From: JBGNFV01 sp049645705
GTDB taxonomy: Bacteria; Bacteroidota; Bacteroidia; Cytophagales; Cyclobacteriaceae
Assembly (NCBI GenBank): GCA_049645705.1
Contig: JBARUK010000017.1
Coordinates: 62,001 to 126,000, forward strand
Length of the DNA stretch: 64,000 nt
Direction of reading: 5' to 3'
Shown: positions 52,047 through 61,703 of the stretch, piece by piece
Numbering within the stretch: the stretch's first letter is position 1
How the letters are laid out: the number at the start of each line of letters is the position of its first letter
Program-made: the position numbers and the translations under genes
Notes under the pieces: model-generated
The model's database searches: none
The model's input: the letters and a program-made list of their open reading frames with translations, nothing else
What the model was told of the DNA's origin: nothing

Positions 52047-52299
52047 ATCTGCTGTAATTTTCTGTACAAAGGTAAAGCTTTAGTACATAATCCATGACCC
52101 GGTAAGAAAACATTTAGAAGGGTAGTTTTTCTAAAGTGAAAAGGAACTTCGATGGCCATGTTTTATAGCTGTTTCATCCAAAATAGCCCACTTATACATG
52201 AGTAAGGGGTGGTTTTCGACGAATAATCAGGTGGAAAAATGGAATAAGTGTTATATTAGATTTTGAAACTATTTCCAACTATCTATTAATAAATAATAC

Positions 52300-54303
52300 A
52301 TGAAAAGAAATTTACTAGCTACGTTATGTCTCATGTTTGCATGCACGGTAGGGGCCTTTGCTCAAAAAGGTGATCCTAACGCTATTGTAGGCGGGTCGAA
52401 TGCAGACATTGCCAACTACCCTTACCAGGTAGCTCTTCAGACCACAAGCGGCCAGCAGTTTTGCGGTGGTACGATCATCAGTGATACGTGGATCGTAACG
52501 GCGGCCCACTGTCTCCAGGGAAGCAGCGGAAACGCGGCTAACATTCAGATCCTGGCGGGTACTACGCGACTCAGCACGGCTGGTCAGGGTCAGACCCGCT
52601 TAGTGGAGCAGGTGATTATTTATCCCGGTTACGTAGACGTAACATTAGGTCGCGACTGTGCCCTGTTGAAGCTTGCTTCACCTCTGGACCTGTCAGACCC
52701 TAATGTAGGTGCCATCCCTATGGCTACGGAAGCCGATCGCAATGCCGGTCTTACAGATGCAGGTGTGATCTCTACCATCTCCGGCTGGGGTACACTATCT
52801 TCAGGAGGCTCTTCTCCTGACGTACTGCAGGCAGCACAGGTACCTATTGTATCTAACGCTGTTGCAGACAATGCGTACGGAACTACTACTATTACAGATG
52901 ACCAGCTTGCTGCAGGTTATATGGGTACTGGCGGAGTAGATGCCTGCCAGGGTGACTCCGGCGGACCTCTGGTAGTCTCTGACGCTTCCGGTACCGGCGT
53001 AATTCTGGCGGGTATCGTGAGTTGGGGTAACGGTTGTGCCCTTCCTGACTATCCCGGTATGTATGCACGTGCCTCTACTTTCGAGTCTTGGGTAGACGGT
53101 ATCGTTAACAATACCGGTTACTGCATAGCGCAGGGCAATACTACTTCTGACGAGTGGGCACAAAGCGTAACCATCGGTTCGTTTACTAACAACAGTGGTG
53201 ACAACCTCGGGTACGGTGATTTTACCGGACAGCAGGTAGACCTGGAAGTTGGTGCCACGTACAGTCTTACTCTCGAAGCAGGCTACAATGGCCGCGGTTT
53301 CAATGAGTACTGGAAAGTTTGGATAGATCTGAACAACGACCAGGACTTCGATGACGCAGGCGAGCTTGTATTCGATGCCGGTGCTGCTGCTAAAGGCGTG
53401 ACTACCGGATCACTTACAGTACCTGCCGGTACTACACCAACGCTTACCCGTATGCGTGTGAGCATGAAGTACAATGCAGCTCCCGAAGCATGCGAAGTGT
53501 TCCAGTACGGTGAGGTTGAAGATTACACTGTGAACATCACAAACGGTGGCGGAAACAACGGCGGCGGAGATCCTGTATACTGTGCTTCAGCCGGTTCGGG
53601 CGGAAAAGACTATATAAATAGCGTGAGCTTTGCCGGAAATACGAACACGTCCGGTGCAGACGGTGGCTATGGTGATTACACAAATGTTACACTGAACGTA
53701 TCTGCAGGTTCTTCTTACACTCTTGTAGTAGCTGAAGGACATAAGGGCAAAGCCCCCAGCCAGGTATACCGTGCATGGGCTGACTGGAACCAGGATGGCG
53801 ACTTTGATGATGCCGGTGAGCTGGTACTATCTGCCGGACCTACTACAGCATCTTCTGTGAGCGCTTCTGTAACTGTACCTTCTACTGCTTTTAACGGTAC
53901 TACCCGTCTGAGAGTAAGCCAGAAGAAAAGTAGTGCAGCCGGTAGCTGTGAAGTGTATGGTTCCGGCGAGGTTGAAGATTACACTATCTCTGTTTCTAAC
54001 GGAGCTGTAAAGTCTGTAGCGGGTGTATCCAGAGGCGGATTCATAGCGCCTAAACTGAACTATTTCCCTAATCCGGCACAGGATCATCTGACCCTTACGC
54101 TAGACCTTGGAAAAGAGAGCGGAGCTACCCAGGTACGTATTCTGAACCTGAACGGCGCCGAGGTATTCTCTACCGAACTGGCAGCAGGCAGAGGCATTGC
54201 CGATTACTCACTTAACATCAGTAACCTTAACGATGGCGTATACATGCTATCTGTTAAAGGCGATAACTTTAACGAGATCGAAAAACTGGTTATAAAGAGG
54301 TAA
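52300..54303 (+). CDS. Secreted trypsin-like protease with GEVED domains and T9SS tail
   Basis: A 667-residue protein. Signal peptide (to about FAQ), then IVGG at 29-32, the mature N-terminus expected after zymogen cleavage. Catalytic triad: His70 (TAAHC), Asp119 (RDCALLKL), Ser220 (GDSGGP). Asp214, six residues before the Ser, predicts trypsin-like (Arg/Lys) specificity. Two GEVED modules follow (about 275-415 and 425-565; each ends in GEVEDYT), and the end (FPNPAQDHLTLTL..GVYMLSVKGD..EKLVIKR) is a T9SS sorting tail. It should be exported and attached to or released at the cell surface. It has a separate terminator and a paralogue directly downstream. Confidence 0.93.
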   Translation: MKRNLLATLCLMFACTVGAFAQKGDPNAIVGGSNADIANYPYQVALQTTSGQQFCGGTIISDTWIVTAAHCLQGSSGNAANIQILAGTTRLSTAGQGQTRLVEQVIIYPGYVDVTLGRDCALLKLASPLDLSDPNVGAIPMATEADRNAGLTDAGVISTISGWGTLSSGGSSPDVLQAAQVPIVSNAVADNAYGTTTITDDQLAAGYMGTGGVDACQGDSGGPLVVSDASGTGVILAGIVSWGNGCALPDYPGMYARASTFESWVDGIVNNTGYCIAQGNTTSDEWAQSVTIGSFTNNSGDNLGYGDFTGQQVDLEVGATYSLTLEAGYNGRGFNEYWKVWIDLNNDQDFDDAGELVFDAGAAAKGVTTGSLTVPAGTTPTLTRMRVSMKYNAAPEACEVFQYGEVEDYTVNITNGGGNNGGGDPVYCASAGSGGKDYINSVSFAGNTNTSGADGGYGDYTNVTLNVSAGSSYTLVVAEGHKGKAPSQVYRAWADWNQDGDFDDAGELVLSAGPTTASSVSASVTVPSTAFNGTTRLRVSQKKSSAAGSCEVYGSGEVEDYTISVSNGAVKSVAGVSRGGFIAPKLNYFPNPAQDHLTLTLDLGKESGATQVRILNLNGAEVFSTELAAGRGIADYSLNISNLNDGVYMLSVKGDNFNEIEKLVIKR

Positions 54304-54329
54304 GTAAAGGCACTCTTATCTTATAGTAC

Positions 54330-54365
54330 AAAGGAGGCGCTCATTTGAGCGCCTCCTTTTGTTTT
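54330..54365 (+). terminator. Terminator of the first protease gene
   Basis: A stem of 13-14 bp (arms aaaggaggcgctc and gagcgcctccttt, 54330-54342 and 54347-54359) with a short loop is followed by tgttttg. The remaining spacer to 54605 is without a recognisable gene. Confidence 0.9.
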
Positions 54366-54605
54366 GTACATTTGGAAGGATACATTGAGGATAAAAGAGA
54401 ATCTCATTCAACCCAATTGTTATAAAATGTCATCTGAAAGTTACCTGCCTGCAGGGTGATTTTGGAACAATTAGCCCGCCATTTAATATTTTGGGGCATC
54501 GGACAGAGACTTTCTACCTCAAATTGTTCGATTTGCATGTTATTTCCTGGGCTAACCGTGTTACCTGCCCAATAATAAGTTCCTTTCGTGGTAAAGATAA
54601 GTTGC

Positions 54606-54613
54606 TAGTTTTG
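54606..54613 (+). promoter_or_regulatory. Candidate -7 box for the second protease gene
   Basis: TAGTTTTG fits TAnnTTTG and lies 52 bp before the start codon; TTTC at 54584-54587 is an imperfect -33 element 18 bp upstream. The first protease gene has a similar ttttgaaa sequence at about the same distance from its start. Confidence 0.4.
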
Positions 54614-54665
54614 AAATTGTGGATTACTTAAATCCATATATAATTCTCACTATAAGCCTTTTTCT

Positions 54666-56231
54666 ATGAGAAAAATTTTACTCTTTATTTCCATTTCTAT
54701 CTTTGCCGCTACTTCGGCTTTCGCCCAGAAGGGTGATAACGAAGGAGCGATCGTAGGTGGTAGCAGCGTTAGTATTTCGAACTACCCCTACCAGGTATCT
54801 ATCCAGACTACCAGCGGATTTCACTTCTGTGGTGGTACTATTATCGATGATGAGTGGATCCTTACAGCTGCTCACTGTATCGACGGTACTTCTGCTTCCA
54901 GTATCCGTGTAGTGGCAGGTGCCAGCCGCATCAGCCAGTCTAGCTCAGGACAGATCCGCAGCGTATCTAATATCTACGCTTATCCCGGATACAGCACCCC
55001 CAGCGCCGGTAAAGATGCTGCTCTACTGAAGCTGTCTTCTCCGCTTTCACTTGGCGGTTCTGTACAGGCTATCCCTTACGCTACGGCTGCTGACGCTTCT
55101 GCAGGTTATACTAATGCAGGTGTGACAGCAACTATCTCAGGATGGGGAACCCTGTCTTCAGGCGGTTCTTCTCCCGATCAGCTTCAGGCGGCCCAGGTGC
55201 CTATCGTGACCAATAGCTATGCTAATTCACAGTACCCTCAGAACATTACGTCTGACCAGCTTGGTGCCGGTTATACTACCGGTGGTATAGATGCCTGCCA
55301 GGGTGATTCCGGCGGACCTCTTGTAGTGTCTAAAGGTTCCGGCGTTATCGTTGCCGGTATTGTAAGCTGGGGTTATGGCTGTGCGGACCCTGACTATGTA
55401 GGTATGTATGGTCGTGTATCTTCTTTCGCTACCTGGATCGACAGCTATGTTGGCGGTTCTACAGGCGGCGGTGGAGGAGGTTCTGCCTCTTACTGTGCCT
55501 CTAAAGGTAACAACTCATCTTACGAGTGGATCCAGCGCGTTGATTTTGCTAACCTGTGGACGGCAAATAGCGGCGACAACGGTGGATATATATCTTACGA
55601 TGCTTCTGCATGGAGCGTTTACCAGGGCAACTCTTACCCTGTAAGTATAGATGTAGCTTTCAGCGGTTCTTCTTACCGTGAGTACTACCGTGTATGGATC
55701 GACTTCAATGGTGATGGCGACTTCAACGATAGCGGTGAGCAGGTATTGAGCAAGAACTCTACCTCTACTGCAGGCGTATCAGGTACTTTCACTGTGCCTT
55801 CTAATGCCGTATCGGGTAACACTAAGATGCGTGTATCTATGAAGTATAACGCTTATGCCAGCAGCTGCGAAACATTCAGCTACGGTGAGGTTGAAGATTA
55901 TACTATCAACATCGGTGGTGTGCGTGGTGGTCTTGCTTCTGAAGGTATCACTGCCAGAAACGGTGGTATCAGCAATGAGGACATGAAAATGTTCCCTAAC
56001 CCTGCCAGCACTGTAGCTACTATGGCTTACAACGTAGGTTCTGATGCTAAGGACGTGACTATCTCTCTGATAGATATTACTGGTGCAGTTATCACTACAG
56101 CTGAGTATGCTCAGCGCAGCGGTATCATTGAGCACACATTCGATGTTCAGTCTCTGGACAACGGCGTGTATATGGTATCTGTGGAAAGTGGCGATAACAA
56201 GCAGGTTGAGCGCCTTATCGTCAGCAAATAA
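54666..56231 (+). CDS. Secreted trypsin-like protease with GEVED domain and T9SS tail (paralogue)
   Basis: A 521-residue paralogue of the preceding gene. Signal peptide (to about FAQ), IVGG at 29-32, triad His70, Asp117 and Ser215, and Asp209 at the bottom of the specificity pocket, again trypsin-like. It carries one GEVED module (about 275-415) instead of two, joined by a Gly/Ser linker (GGSTGGGGGGS), and a T9SS tail (FPNPASTVATMAY..GVYMVSVESGD..ERLIVSK). The catalytic domains of the two proteins are closely similar (SGWGTLSSGGSSPD, QAAQVPIV), so they arose by tandem duplication with later gain or loss of one module. Confidence 0.93.
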   Translation: MRKILLFISISIFAATSAFAQKGDNEGAIVGGSSVSISNYPYQVSIQTTSGFHFCGGTIIDDEWILTAAHCIDGTSASSIRVVAGASRISQSSSGQIRSVSNIYAYPGYSTPSAGKDAALLKLSSPLSLGGSVQAIPYATAADASAGYTNAGVTATISGWGTLSSGGSSPDQLQAAQVPIVTNSYANSQYPQNITSDQLGAGYTTGGIDACQGDSGGPLVVSKGSGVIVAGIVSWGYGCADPDYVGMYGRVSSFATWIDSYVGGSTGGGGGGSASYCASKGNNSSYEWIQRVDFANLWTANSGDNGGYISYDASAWSVYQGNSYPVSIDVAFSGSSYREYYRVWIDFNGDGDFNDSGEQVLSKNSTSTAGVSGTFTVPSNAVSGNTKMRVSMKYNAYASSCETFSYGEVEDYTINIGGVRGGLASEGITARNGGISNEDMKMFPNPASTVATMAYNVGSDAKDVTISLIDITGAVITTAEYAQRSGIIEHTFDVQSLDNGVYMVSVESGDNKQVERLIVSK

Positions 56232-56261
56232 GCTGTATTAAAATATCCTATCTTAATTGAT

Positions 56262-56296
56262 AAAAGGGGATGCCATGAGGGCATCCCCTTTTTTTA
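56262..56296 (+). terminator. Terminator of the second protease gene
   Basis: A stem of about 12 bp (arms aaaaggggatgcc and ggcatcccctttt, 56262-56274 and 56280-56292) with a 5-nt loop is followed by tttatt. The A-rich left side could also end the convergent LOG gene's transcript. Confidence 0.9.
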
Positions 56297-56361
56297 TTTC
56301 CTCACAGCCTGTAACTGCCGGACAAGGGCCGGGGGGCATGTTATGGCTGTGCGACTTCCGG

Positions 56362-56976
56362 TTACTTCCGGTGCTTGTTCTCCAGGTTAGCGTAGCCTTT
56401 CAGGTTAGCAAGTTCCTCCGTCCACTCGGGGGCATTGTGCAGGGCATCCATGATGCTGTCGTTTTCATTGATGACCGTCCACATCATCCGGTGCTTTTCC
56501 TTTAGAAACTTTTCATCTATGCTGCGCTCCAGCATCTGTATGAGCGGATCATAGTAGCCGTAGGCATTGTAAATTATGATGGGCTCCATAAAAAGGCCCA
56601 ACCGCTTCAGCGTAATTACTTCCAGTAGTTCTTCAAATGTGCCGCAGCCACCGGGCAGGGCTATCACTGCGTTGACCTCTTCCAGGAAACGCTTCTTCCG
56701 CTCGTGCATATCTGCCACGAAGATAAATTCGGTGACCGACTTGTGGTTCAATTCTACCTTCTTCATAAAGTTAGGCATGATACCGACTATCTGTCCTTCT
56801 CTGGCCACTACTATATCGGCCAGGTGACCCATAAGCCCTATGGCCCCGCCACCATATACTACTGTGACCTCGTTGTCTACCAGGTCATTTGCCATCTTTT
56901 CCGTGGCTTTAAAATATTTTTGGTCTACATACGGACTGGAAGCCGCATATACACAGACCTTTTTAATTTCTCTCAT
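56362..56976 (-). CDS. LOG-family protein
   Basis: A 204-residue Rossmann-fold protein with the LOG signature PGGCGTFEELLEVIT (108-122) and the partner Arg/Lys segment MHERKKRF (90-97). Family members are phosphoribohydrolases that release the base from nucleoside 5'-monophosphates, including cytokinin precursors in plants and nucleotide turnover in bacteria. It starts 3 bp after the stop of the lipoprotein gene, so the two are cotranscribed. Confidence 0.9.
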   Translation of the reverse strand: MREIKKVCVYAASSPYVDQKYFKATEKMANDLVDNEVTVVYGGGAIGLMGHLADIVVAREGQIVGIMPNFMKKVELNHKSVTEFIFVADMHERKKRFLEEVNAVIALPGGCGTFEELLEVITLKRLGLFMEPIIIYNAYGYYDPLIQMLERSIDEKFLKEKHRMMWTVINENDSIMDALHNAPEWTEELANLKGYANLENKHRK

Positions 56977-56979
56977 ATT

Positions 56980-57834
56980 TTACTCATTAGATAAGGAGAC
57001 GGGTACGCTGGACTCATCGATAATACCCTCTATAGACTGCCAGGATATGAACAGCTCCGGGGTACCCGCTGCGTAGGAAGTGATCTCGTAGGCATTGAAC
57101 AGGAAGTTCAGGCCTTCTTCCGTAATAGTAAAGTTATCGTTCAATTTAAAATCGTTGTTCTGAAACCAGTATCCGGCACTCTTCAGTGATTGATTACCAA
57201 GTTCATACTTCTTCCGGAAAGTTTGCTCAGCTATAGCGTTCAAAGAATCTCTGTAGGCTGGTTTTTCCAGAAAGTCTGCCAGCTCATAGGCCTGGCCGGT
57301 AGCCGGATCCAGATTGAAGAATACGGAAGAACCATTACCATGAGCACCTCCGGTATACTGATAAGTCTGATACTTTACGGTAATAAGCTGGGTTGTGTTG
57401 TGCTCTATGCTTATTTGATTGTCGATGTCCCATTTACTAGTGGGGATATCCCGGTAGCTGTCGTCCAGCGAGTCCAGCGGAGTAGGTTTGTATTTGGAAA
57501 AGAACTGTCCGTCAGAGTCTCCCTCGAATATGTATTGGCGTACCATAGCACTTATGCTGTCTCTTACGATACTGCCGGAGCCACTGAGCCCATCTGGGTA
57601 GGAGAGACTCAGGTGTGTACAGGGGGGAAACGCCGTCTCGTCATCACAGTCTCCCAGTATGGTATCTTTCTGCACCATAGTATAGTTCAGGGGCTCAGTG
57701 GGAGGTTCCGCGTCAGTGGTTTTATCAGTAGTAGTAGTCTGGTTTATTTCCTGGCTGTTGTTTTCACTGTCGTTGCTGCAGCCGGTGATCACCAGGATAG
57801 CAGCCGTCGATAGCAGTAACATAAGCTTTCTCAT
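56980..57834 (-). CDS. DUF4163/DUF3298-type lipoprotein
   Basis: The frame extends to 57870, but ATG 57834 (MRKLMLLLSTAAILVITGC) gives a canonical lipobox with Cys19 and is chosen, for 284 residues. The mature protein has a polar linker (to about 50), a DUF4163-like domain and a DUF3298-like domain. The hallmark YTGGAHGNGSS segment and FNLDPATGQAYELADFL are clear. Domains of this type occur in extracytoplasmic ligand- or lysozyme-binding proteins such as RsiV. The actual ligand is unknown. It is the first gene of the pair with LOG. Confidence 0.82.
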   Translation of the reverse strand: MRKLMLLLSTAAILVITGCSNDSENNSQEINQTTTTDKTTDAEPPTEPLNYTMVQKDTILGDCDDETAFPPCTHLSLSYPDGLSGSGSIVRDSISAMVRQYIFEGDSDGQFFSKYKPTPLDSLDDSYRDIPTSKWDIDNQISIEHNTTQLITVKYQTYQYTGGAHGNGSSVFFNLDPATGQAYELADFLEKPAYRDSLNAIAEQTFRKKYELGNQSLKSAGYWFQNNDFKLNDNFTITEEGLNFLFNAYEITSYAAGTPELFISWQSIEGIIDESSVPVSLSNE

Positions 57835-58045
57835 GTCCTTTCTTATTAGTTTAAAAAAATCTAAAGACATTATTTGTGCCTTATATCGAAAGTAAAGGTA
57901 GAAACATATTAACAGCCATGAGGTTTAACCTGGAAATTCCTTTATTTGCATAGTTTAGAAAACGTATTTACTTAATAACGAGTAAAGGGGCTGTATGCCC
58001 CCCCTGAAAGCATAATGTCACTTTTTATAAATAAGTCTGTATAAT

Positions 58046-59284
58046 TTGAAATTCGAGGAGCTTAACTTTAGTCCGGTAGTCATGGATGGCCTTTCTGCCA
58101 TGGGCTTTGAAAATGCAACTCCCGTCCAAGCCGAGACCATTCCCATCATTCTGAAAGGAAAAGATATCATAGGTTGCGCCCAGACGGGTACAGGAAAAAC
58201 CGCCGCCTATCTTCTGCCTATCCTTAACAAGCTGGCTGAACATGGTAATGATGAACATAATGTCGATGCCATAATACTGGCGCCCACCCGGGAGCTGGCC
58301 GTTCAGATAGACCGGGCCCTGGCGGGGTTCTCATACTTTACCAACGTAAGTTCACTGGCTATATACGGAGGTACGGACGGTGCATCATTTGAGCGCGAAA
58401 AGAAAGCGCTGAAAGAAGGGGCTGAGATAGTCATAGCCACACCCGGCAGGCTGATCATGCACCTGAACATGGGCTACGTAAAACTCAATAATCTCAGCTT
58501 TCTGGTGCTGGATGAGGCCGACCGCATGCTGGACATGGGTTTTCTGGCTGATCTGCTCAAGATCATCAGCTTCTTGCCGGAAGAGCGGCAGACCCTGATG
58601 TTCAGTGCTACCATGCCTCCTAAAATAAGGACCCTGGCGGAAAAGATCCTCAGGGAGCCTGAGCAGGTAAACCTGGCAGTGTCCAAACCAGCAGAAGGTG
58701 TATTCCAGGGTGTATTCCTGGTGTACGATGAGCAGAAGATCGGGCTGATAAAGCACTTGCTATCAGCCAAAGAGATCCCCAGTATCATCATTTTCAGCAG
58801 TACCAAGGCCAATGTAAAGAACATTGACCGCGACCTGCGTAAAGATGACTTTAACGCTCGCTGTATACACTCTGACCTGGAACAAAGCGAGCGTGAAGAG
58901 GTCCTTCTGAAATTCCGTAATCGTCAGGTACAAATACTGGTGGCCACGGATGTAATGAGCAGGGGTATAGACATAGAGAACATCGGCCTGGTGATCAACT
59001 ACGATGTGCCTCATGATGGTGAGGACTATGTACACAGGGTAGGCCGTACGGCACGGGCCGAATCTACCGGTGTGGCGTTCACCTTTGTTAATAATAAGGA
59101 CCAGCAGAAGTTTTACCGTATCGAGGAAACGATAGGTATGGCTGTACGCAGGTTGAAACTACCCGAACACCTCGGCGAGGCACCGTCTGTACAGAAGCCC
59201 CACTCTGGCAAAGGCGGCGGTGGTGGCGGTAACAGGAGAAAAGGTGGCCGCAAAGGTGGCGGAGGCGGAAGAAGGAAATCATAA
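58046..59284 (+). CDS. DEAD-box RNA helicase (RhlE-like)
   Basis: TTG 58046 is the only sensible start after an in-frame TAA, and it yields the typical opening FEELNFSPVVMDGLSAMGFENATPVQ (in pieces), for 412 residues. Motifs: Q motif around Gln28, I AQTGTGKT (45-52), Ia PTRELAVQ, II DEAD (LVLDEADRML), III SAT, and VI HRVGRTAR. The C-terminal tail is Gly-, Arg- and Lys-rich, as in RNA-binding tails of Bacteroidota DEAD-box proteins. It unwinds RNA in ribosome assembly or decay; the specific task is unknown. The next gene follows after 19 bp. Confidence 0.93.
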   Translation: MKFEELNFSPVVMDGLSAMGFENATPVQAETIPIILKGKDIIGCAQTGTGKTAAYLLPILNKLAEHGNDEHNVDAIILAPTRELAVQIDRALAGFSYFTNVSSLAIYGGTDGASFEREKKALKEGAEIVIATPGRLIMHLNMGYVKLNNLSFLVLDEADRMLDMGFLADLLKIISFLPEERQTLMFSATMPPKIRTLAEKILREPEQVNLAVSKPAEGVFQGVFLVYDEQKIGLIKHLLSAKEIPSIIIFSSTKANVKNIDRDLRKDDFNARCIHSDLEQSEREEVLLKFRNRQVQILVATDVMSRGIDIENIGLVINYDVPHDGEDYVHRVGRTARAESTGVAFTFVNNKDQQKFYRIEETIGMAVRRLKLPEHLGEAPSVQKPHSGKGGGGGGNRRKGGRKGGGGGRRKS

Positions 59285-59303
59285 ATCCGGATCGTAAAAG
59301 GGT

Positions 59304-60560
59304 ATGACTGCAAAAAAATGCGATGTTGTTATTGTAGGGGCAGGGCTGGCAGGACTGACTGCTGCCACGGTTTTGCACAAAAGCAACATCTCCTTTTGCC
59401 TGGTAGAAGCTACTGACAGGGTAGGAGGCAGAGTAAAAACTGACCTGGTAGACGGATACCGTCTTGACAGGGGCTTCCAGGTGCTGCTGACAGCTTACCC
59501 TGAGACCCGGCATTTCCTGGATTACAATAAGCTGCGGCTCCAAAAGTTTATGCCGGGTGCCCAGGTTTTCAGAAGAGACAAGCTCTTTCGTGTAGCCGAT
59601 CCCAGTCGGCAGCCCTCAGAACTGTTCTCTTCCCTCTTTTCTCCGGCAGGTAGCCTGGTAGATAAGTTTCGCGTATTGAAGCTAAAGGGCCGGGTAGACG
59701 GTAAATCTCTCAATGATATTTTCAAAGAGGAAGAAAAGCCGGCCATCGAAGTGCTTAAAGGCGAATATGGCTTTAGCGACAAGATGGTTAATAGCTTTCT
59801 TAAGCCCTTCTTCAGTGGTATTTTCCTGGAAAATGACCTGAACACCAGCAGACGTATGCTGGATTTTGTTTTTAAGATGTTTGCAGAAGGATACGCGGCC
59901 GTACCCGAACAGGGCATGGAGCAGATACCCCAGTTTATGGCAAACGACCTGCCTTCTTCATCTTTCTACCTTAACCATAAAGCCACTGCCGTGTCAGATG
60001 GAAAGGTGACCACGCAGGAGGGAGAGTTTGAGGGCAAGTACGTGATCATGGCCACAGAAGCGCCTTCACTTAACCAATTAACCGGTTATGCCTGTAAAGT
60101 GGCCTACCAGAGTACCACGAACCTGTACTTTACTACATCTGAGCCGCCCTATACTTCCCCAGTCATAACGCTGAATGCCTCGGGTTCAGGAGTGGTCAAC
60201 AATGTAGCCATAATGAGCAATGTGTCTGCTGCCTATGCTCCTGAAGGAAAGTCACTTATCTCTGTGTCTGTGGTAGGCGACCGAGGTATGGACAGTAAAA
60301 AACTGCTCAAAGCGGTACGGAAAGATATCAAACGAATGTTTGGTAAGAGCTCGGAAGAATGGGATCACCTGCGTACATACAATATTAATTATGCGCTACC
60401 GGCTCAACAACATGTGCAGCATGAAATAGCACCGGCTATGATGCAGATATCTGACCATAACTATATATGTGGTGACCATATGCTCAATGGGTCTATCAAT
60501 GCAGCTATGCACTCCGGCAGATTAGGGGCTGAACTGGTAGCCGAGCGTCTGAAAGGCTAA
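59304..60560 (+). CDS. FAD-dependent amine oxidase/desaturase-like oxidoreductase
   Basis: A 418-residue flavoprotein with FAD motif VVIVGAGLAGLTAA (9-22) and EATDRVGGRV (35-44), followed by LDRGFQVLLTAYPE, a pattern shared by amine-oxidase and carotenoid-desaturase-like enzymes of the NAD(P)/FAD superfamily. The C-terminal FAD loop (GDHMLNGSINAAMHSGRLGAELVAERL) is clear. The substrate is not readable. It lies 33 bp before the MpaB-type gene, suggesting a joint oxidative pathway. Confidence 0.85.
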   Translation: MTAKKCDVVIVGAGLAGLTAATVLHKSNISFCLVEATDRVGGRVKTDLVDGYRLDRGFQVLLTAYPETRHFLDYNKLRLQKFMPGAQVFRRDKLFRVADPSRQPSELFSSLFSPAGSLVDKFRVLKLKGRVDGKSLNDIFKEEEKPAIEVLKGEYGFSDKMVNSFLKPFFSGIFLENDLNTSRRMLDFVFKMFAEGYAAVPEQGMEQIPQFMANDLPSSSFYLNHKATAVSDGKVTTQEGEFEGKYVIMATEAPSLNQLTGYACKVAYQSTTNLYFTTSEPPYTSPVITLNASGSGVVNNVAIMSNVSAAYAPEGKSLISVSVVGDRGMDSKKLLKAVRKDIKRMFGKSSEEWDHLRTYNINYALPAQQHVQHEIAPAMMQISDHNYICGDHMLNGSINAAMHSGRLGAELVAERLKG

Positions 60561-60593
60561 ACATTTGCATTCCGATCTGGCTTTTCCATAGTA

Positions 60594-61703
60594 ATGGGCA
60601 AAGCTAAATTCTACACAGACTCTTACCTCGATACAAAGCGGCAGGAAGGTGATCCCCTGGCCGATAAGGCCTTCCGGGCTATTAAGGAATCACCTAACGG
60701 TACGGCAATGAGGGACCTGATGGCTAAGGTTATGCTGAACCGCGATTCCTGGCCTGACAACCTGCCCCCGGCCGCATATCACTATCTCGAACAGACCAGT
60801 CTGCTACCATCTTTTGCCAATCCGGCTAAGATGAAAAAAGGGGCTGAGGTCTTTGCCAAAAATGCCGAGGACTTTCTCAGTATGCTGGGTTTTGCATCCC
60901 TGCCGTATTGCTACGCGGCAGCGGACGGCGCCAGGGTACTCAAGGCTTCACCCAGACTTATCGACGATCCCTCCAGGAGGCTATTCGAAACGGCGCGCTT
61001 TGTACTGGACGTAATGGATCCGCTGGCCTTTACACCGCAGGGCAGGGGCTATAAGAGTATCCAGAAGGTACGCCTGATGCATGCAGCGGTACGCTACTAT
61101 ATCGAGGCCTCCGGCGACTGGGACTACGAGTCCTGGGGGGTGCCGGTAAACCAGGAAGATATGGCTGGTACGCAACTGGCCTTCTGGTACTTGCCTGTAA
61201 GAAGCATGGCTAAGATAGGTATACCACTGAATAGAGACGATGCCGATGATTTCAGGCACTTATGGAAGGTGATAGGACACCTGATAGGTGTGGAAGATGC
61301 ATTACTTACAGATTCTTCTCATGAAAGTTACTTGCTGACTGCAAAAATCGCTAAAAGGACTATCAGACCATCTGAACACGGTAAAGCCCTTACACGCTCA
61401 CTTATAGAGAATTTTAAAGATGCGCCTGTTAAAGGTCCGTGGGAAAAGATAATCGAACCCTATATGCGGTATTTACTGGGGGATGATGTGGCGGATGTAG
61501 TGGGTATACGGAACGAGCCGTTTGCGAGTATGGTGCTTAAGCCTATGCTGGGGCTCAGAAGCCTGCAGAGCCTGGTAAGCTCTAAAAATAAGTTCTACCA
61601 GATGAGAAACATCCTGGGCAGGGAGTTGCGCAGAGAACTTGGGGGCGAGGCGTCTAAGAAAAGTTTCCCTATGCCTCGCGGCTTAGGAGTAAACCTTAGT
61701 TAG
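60594..61703 (+). CDS. MpaB-family (DUF2236) oxygenase-like protein
   Basis: A 369-residue protein matching the ER-bound oxygenase MpaB/rubber oxygenase (Lcp) catalytic family. Landmarks are FLSMLGFASLPYCYAAADGARVL (about 93-115), KVRLMHAAVRYYI (about 158-170), WGVPVNQEDMAGTQ (about 180-193) and FRHLWKVIGHLIGVE (about 220-234), which carry His residues used for haem binding or catalysis in the family. It follows the FAD gene by 33 bp and ends 8 bp inside the convergent STAS-like gene. Confidence 0.85.
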   Translation: MGKAKFYTDSYLDTKRQEGDPLADKAFRAIKESPNGTAMRDLMAKVMLNRDSWPDNLPPAAYHYLEQTSLLPSFANPAKMKKGAEVFAKNAEDFLSMLGFASLPYCYAAADGARVLKASPRLIDDPSRRLFETARFVLDVMDPLAFTPQGRGYKSIQKVRLMHAAVRYYIEASGDWDYESWGVPVNQEDMAGTQLAFWYLPVRSMAKIGIPLNRDDADDFRHLWKVIGHLIGVEDALLTDSSHESYLLTAKIAKRTIRPSEHGKALTRSLIENFKDAPVKGPWEKIIEPYMRYLLGDDVADVVGIRNEPFASMVLKPMLGLRSLQSLVSSKNKFYQMRNILGRELRRELGGEASKKSFPMPRGLGVNLS

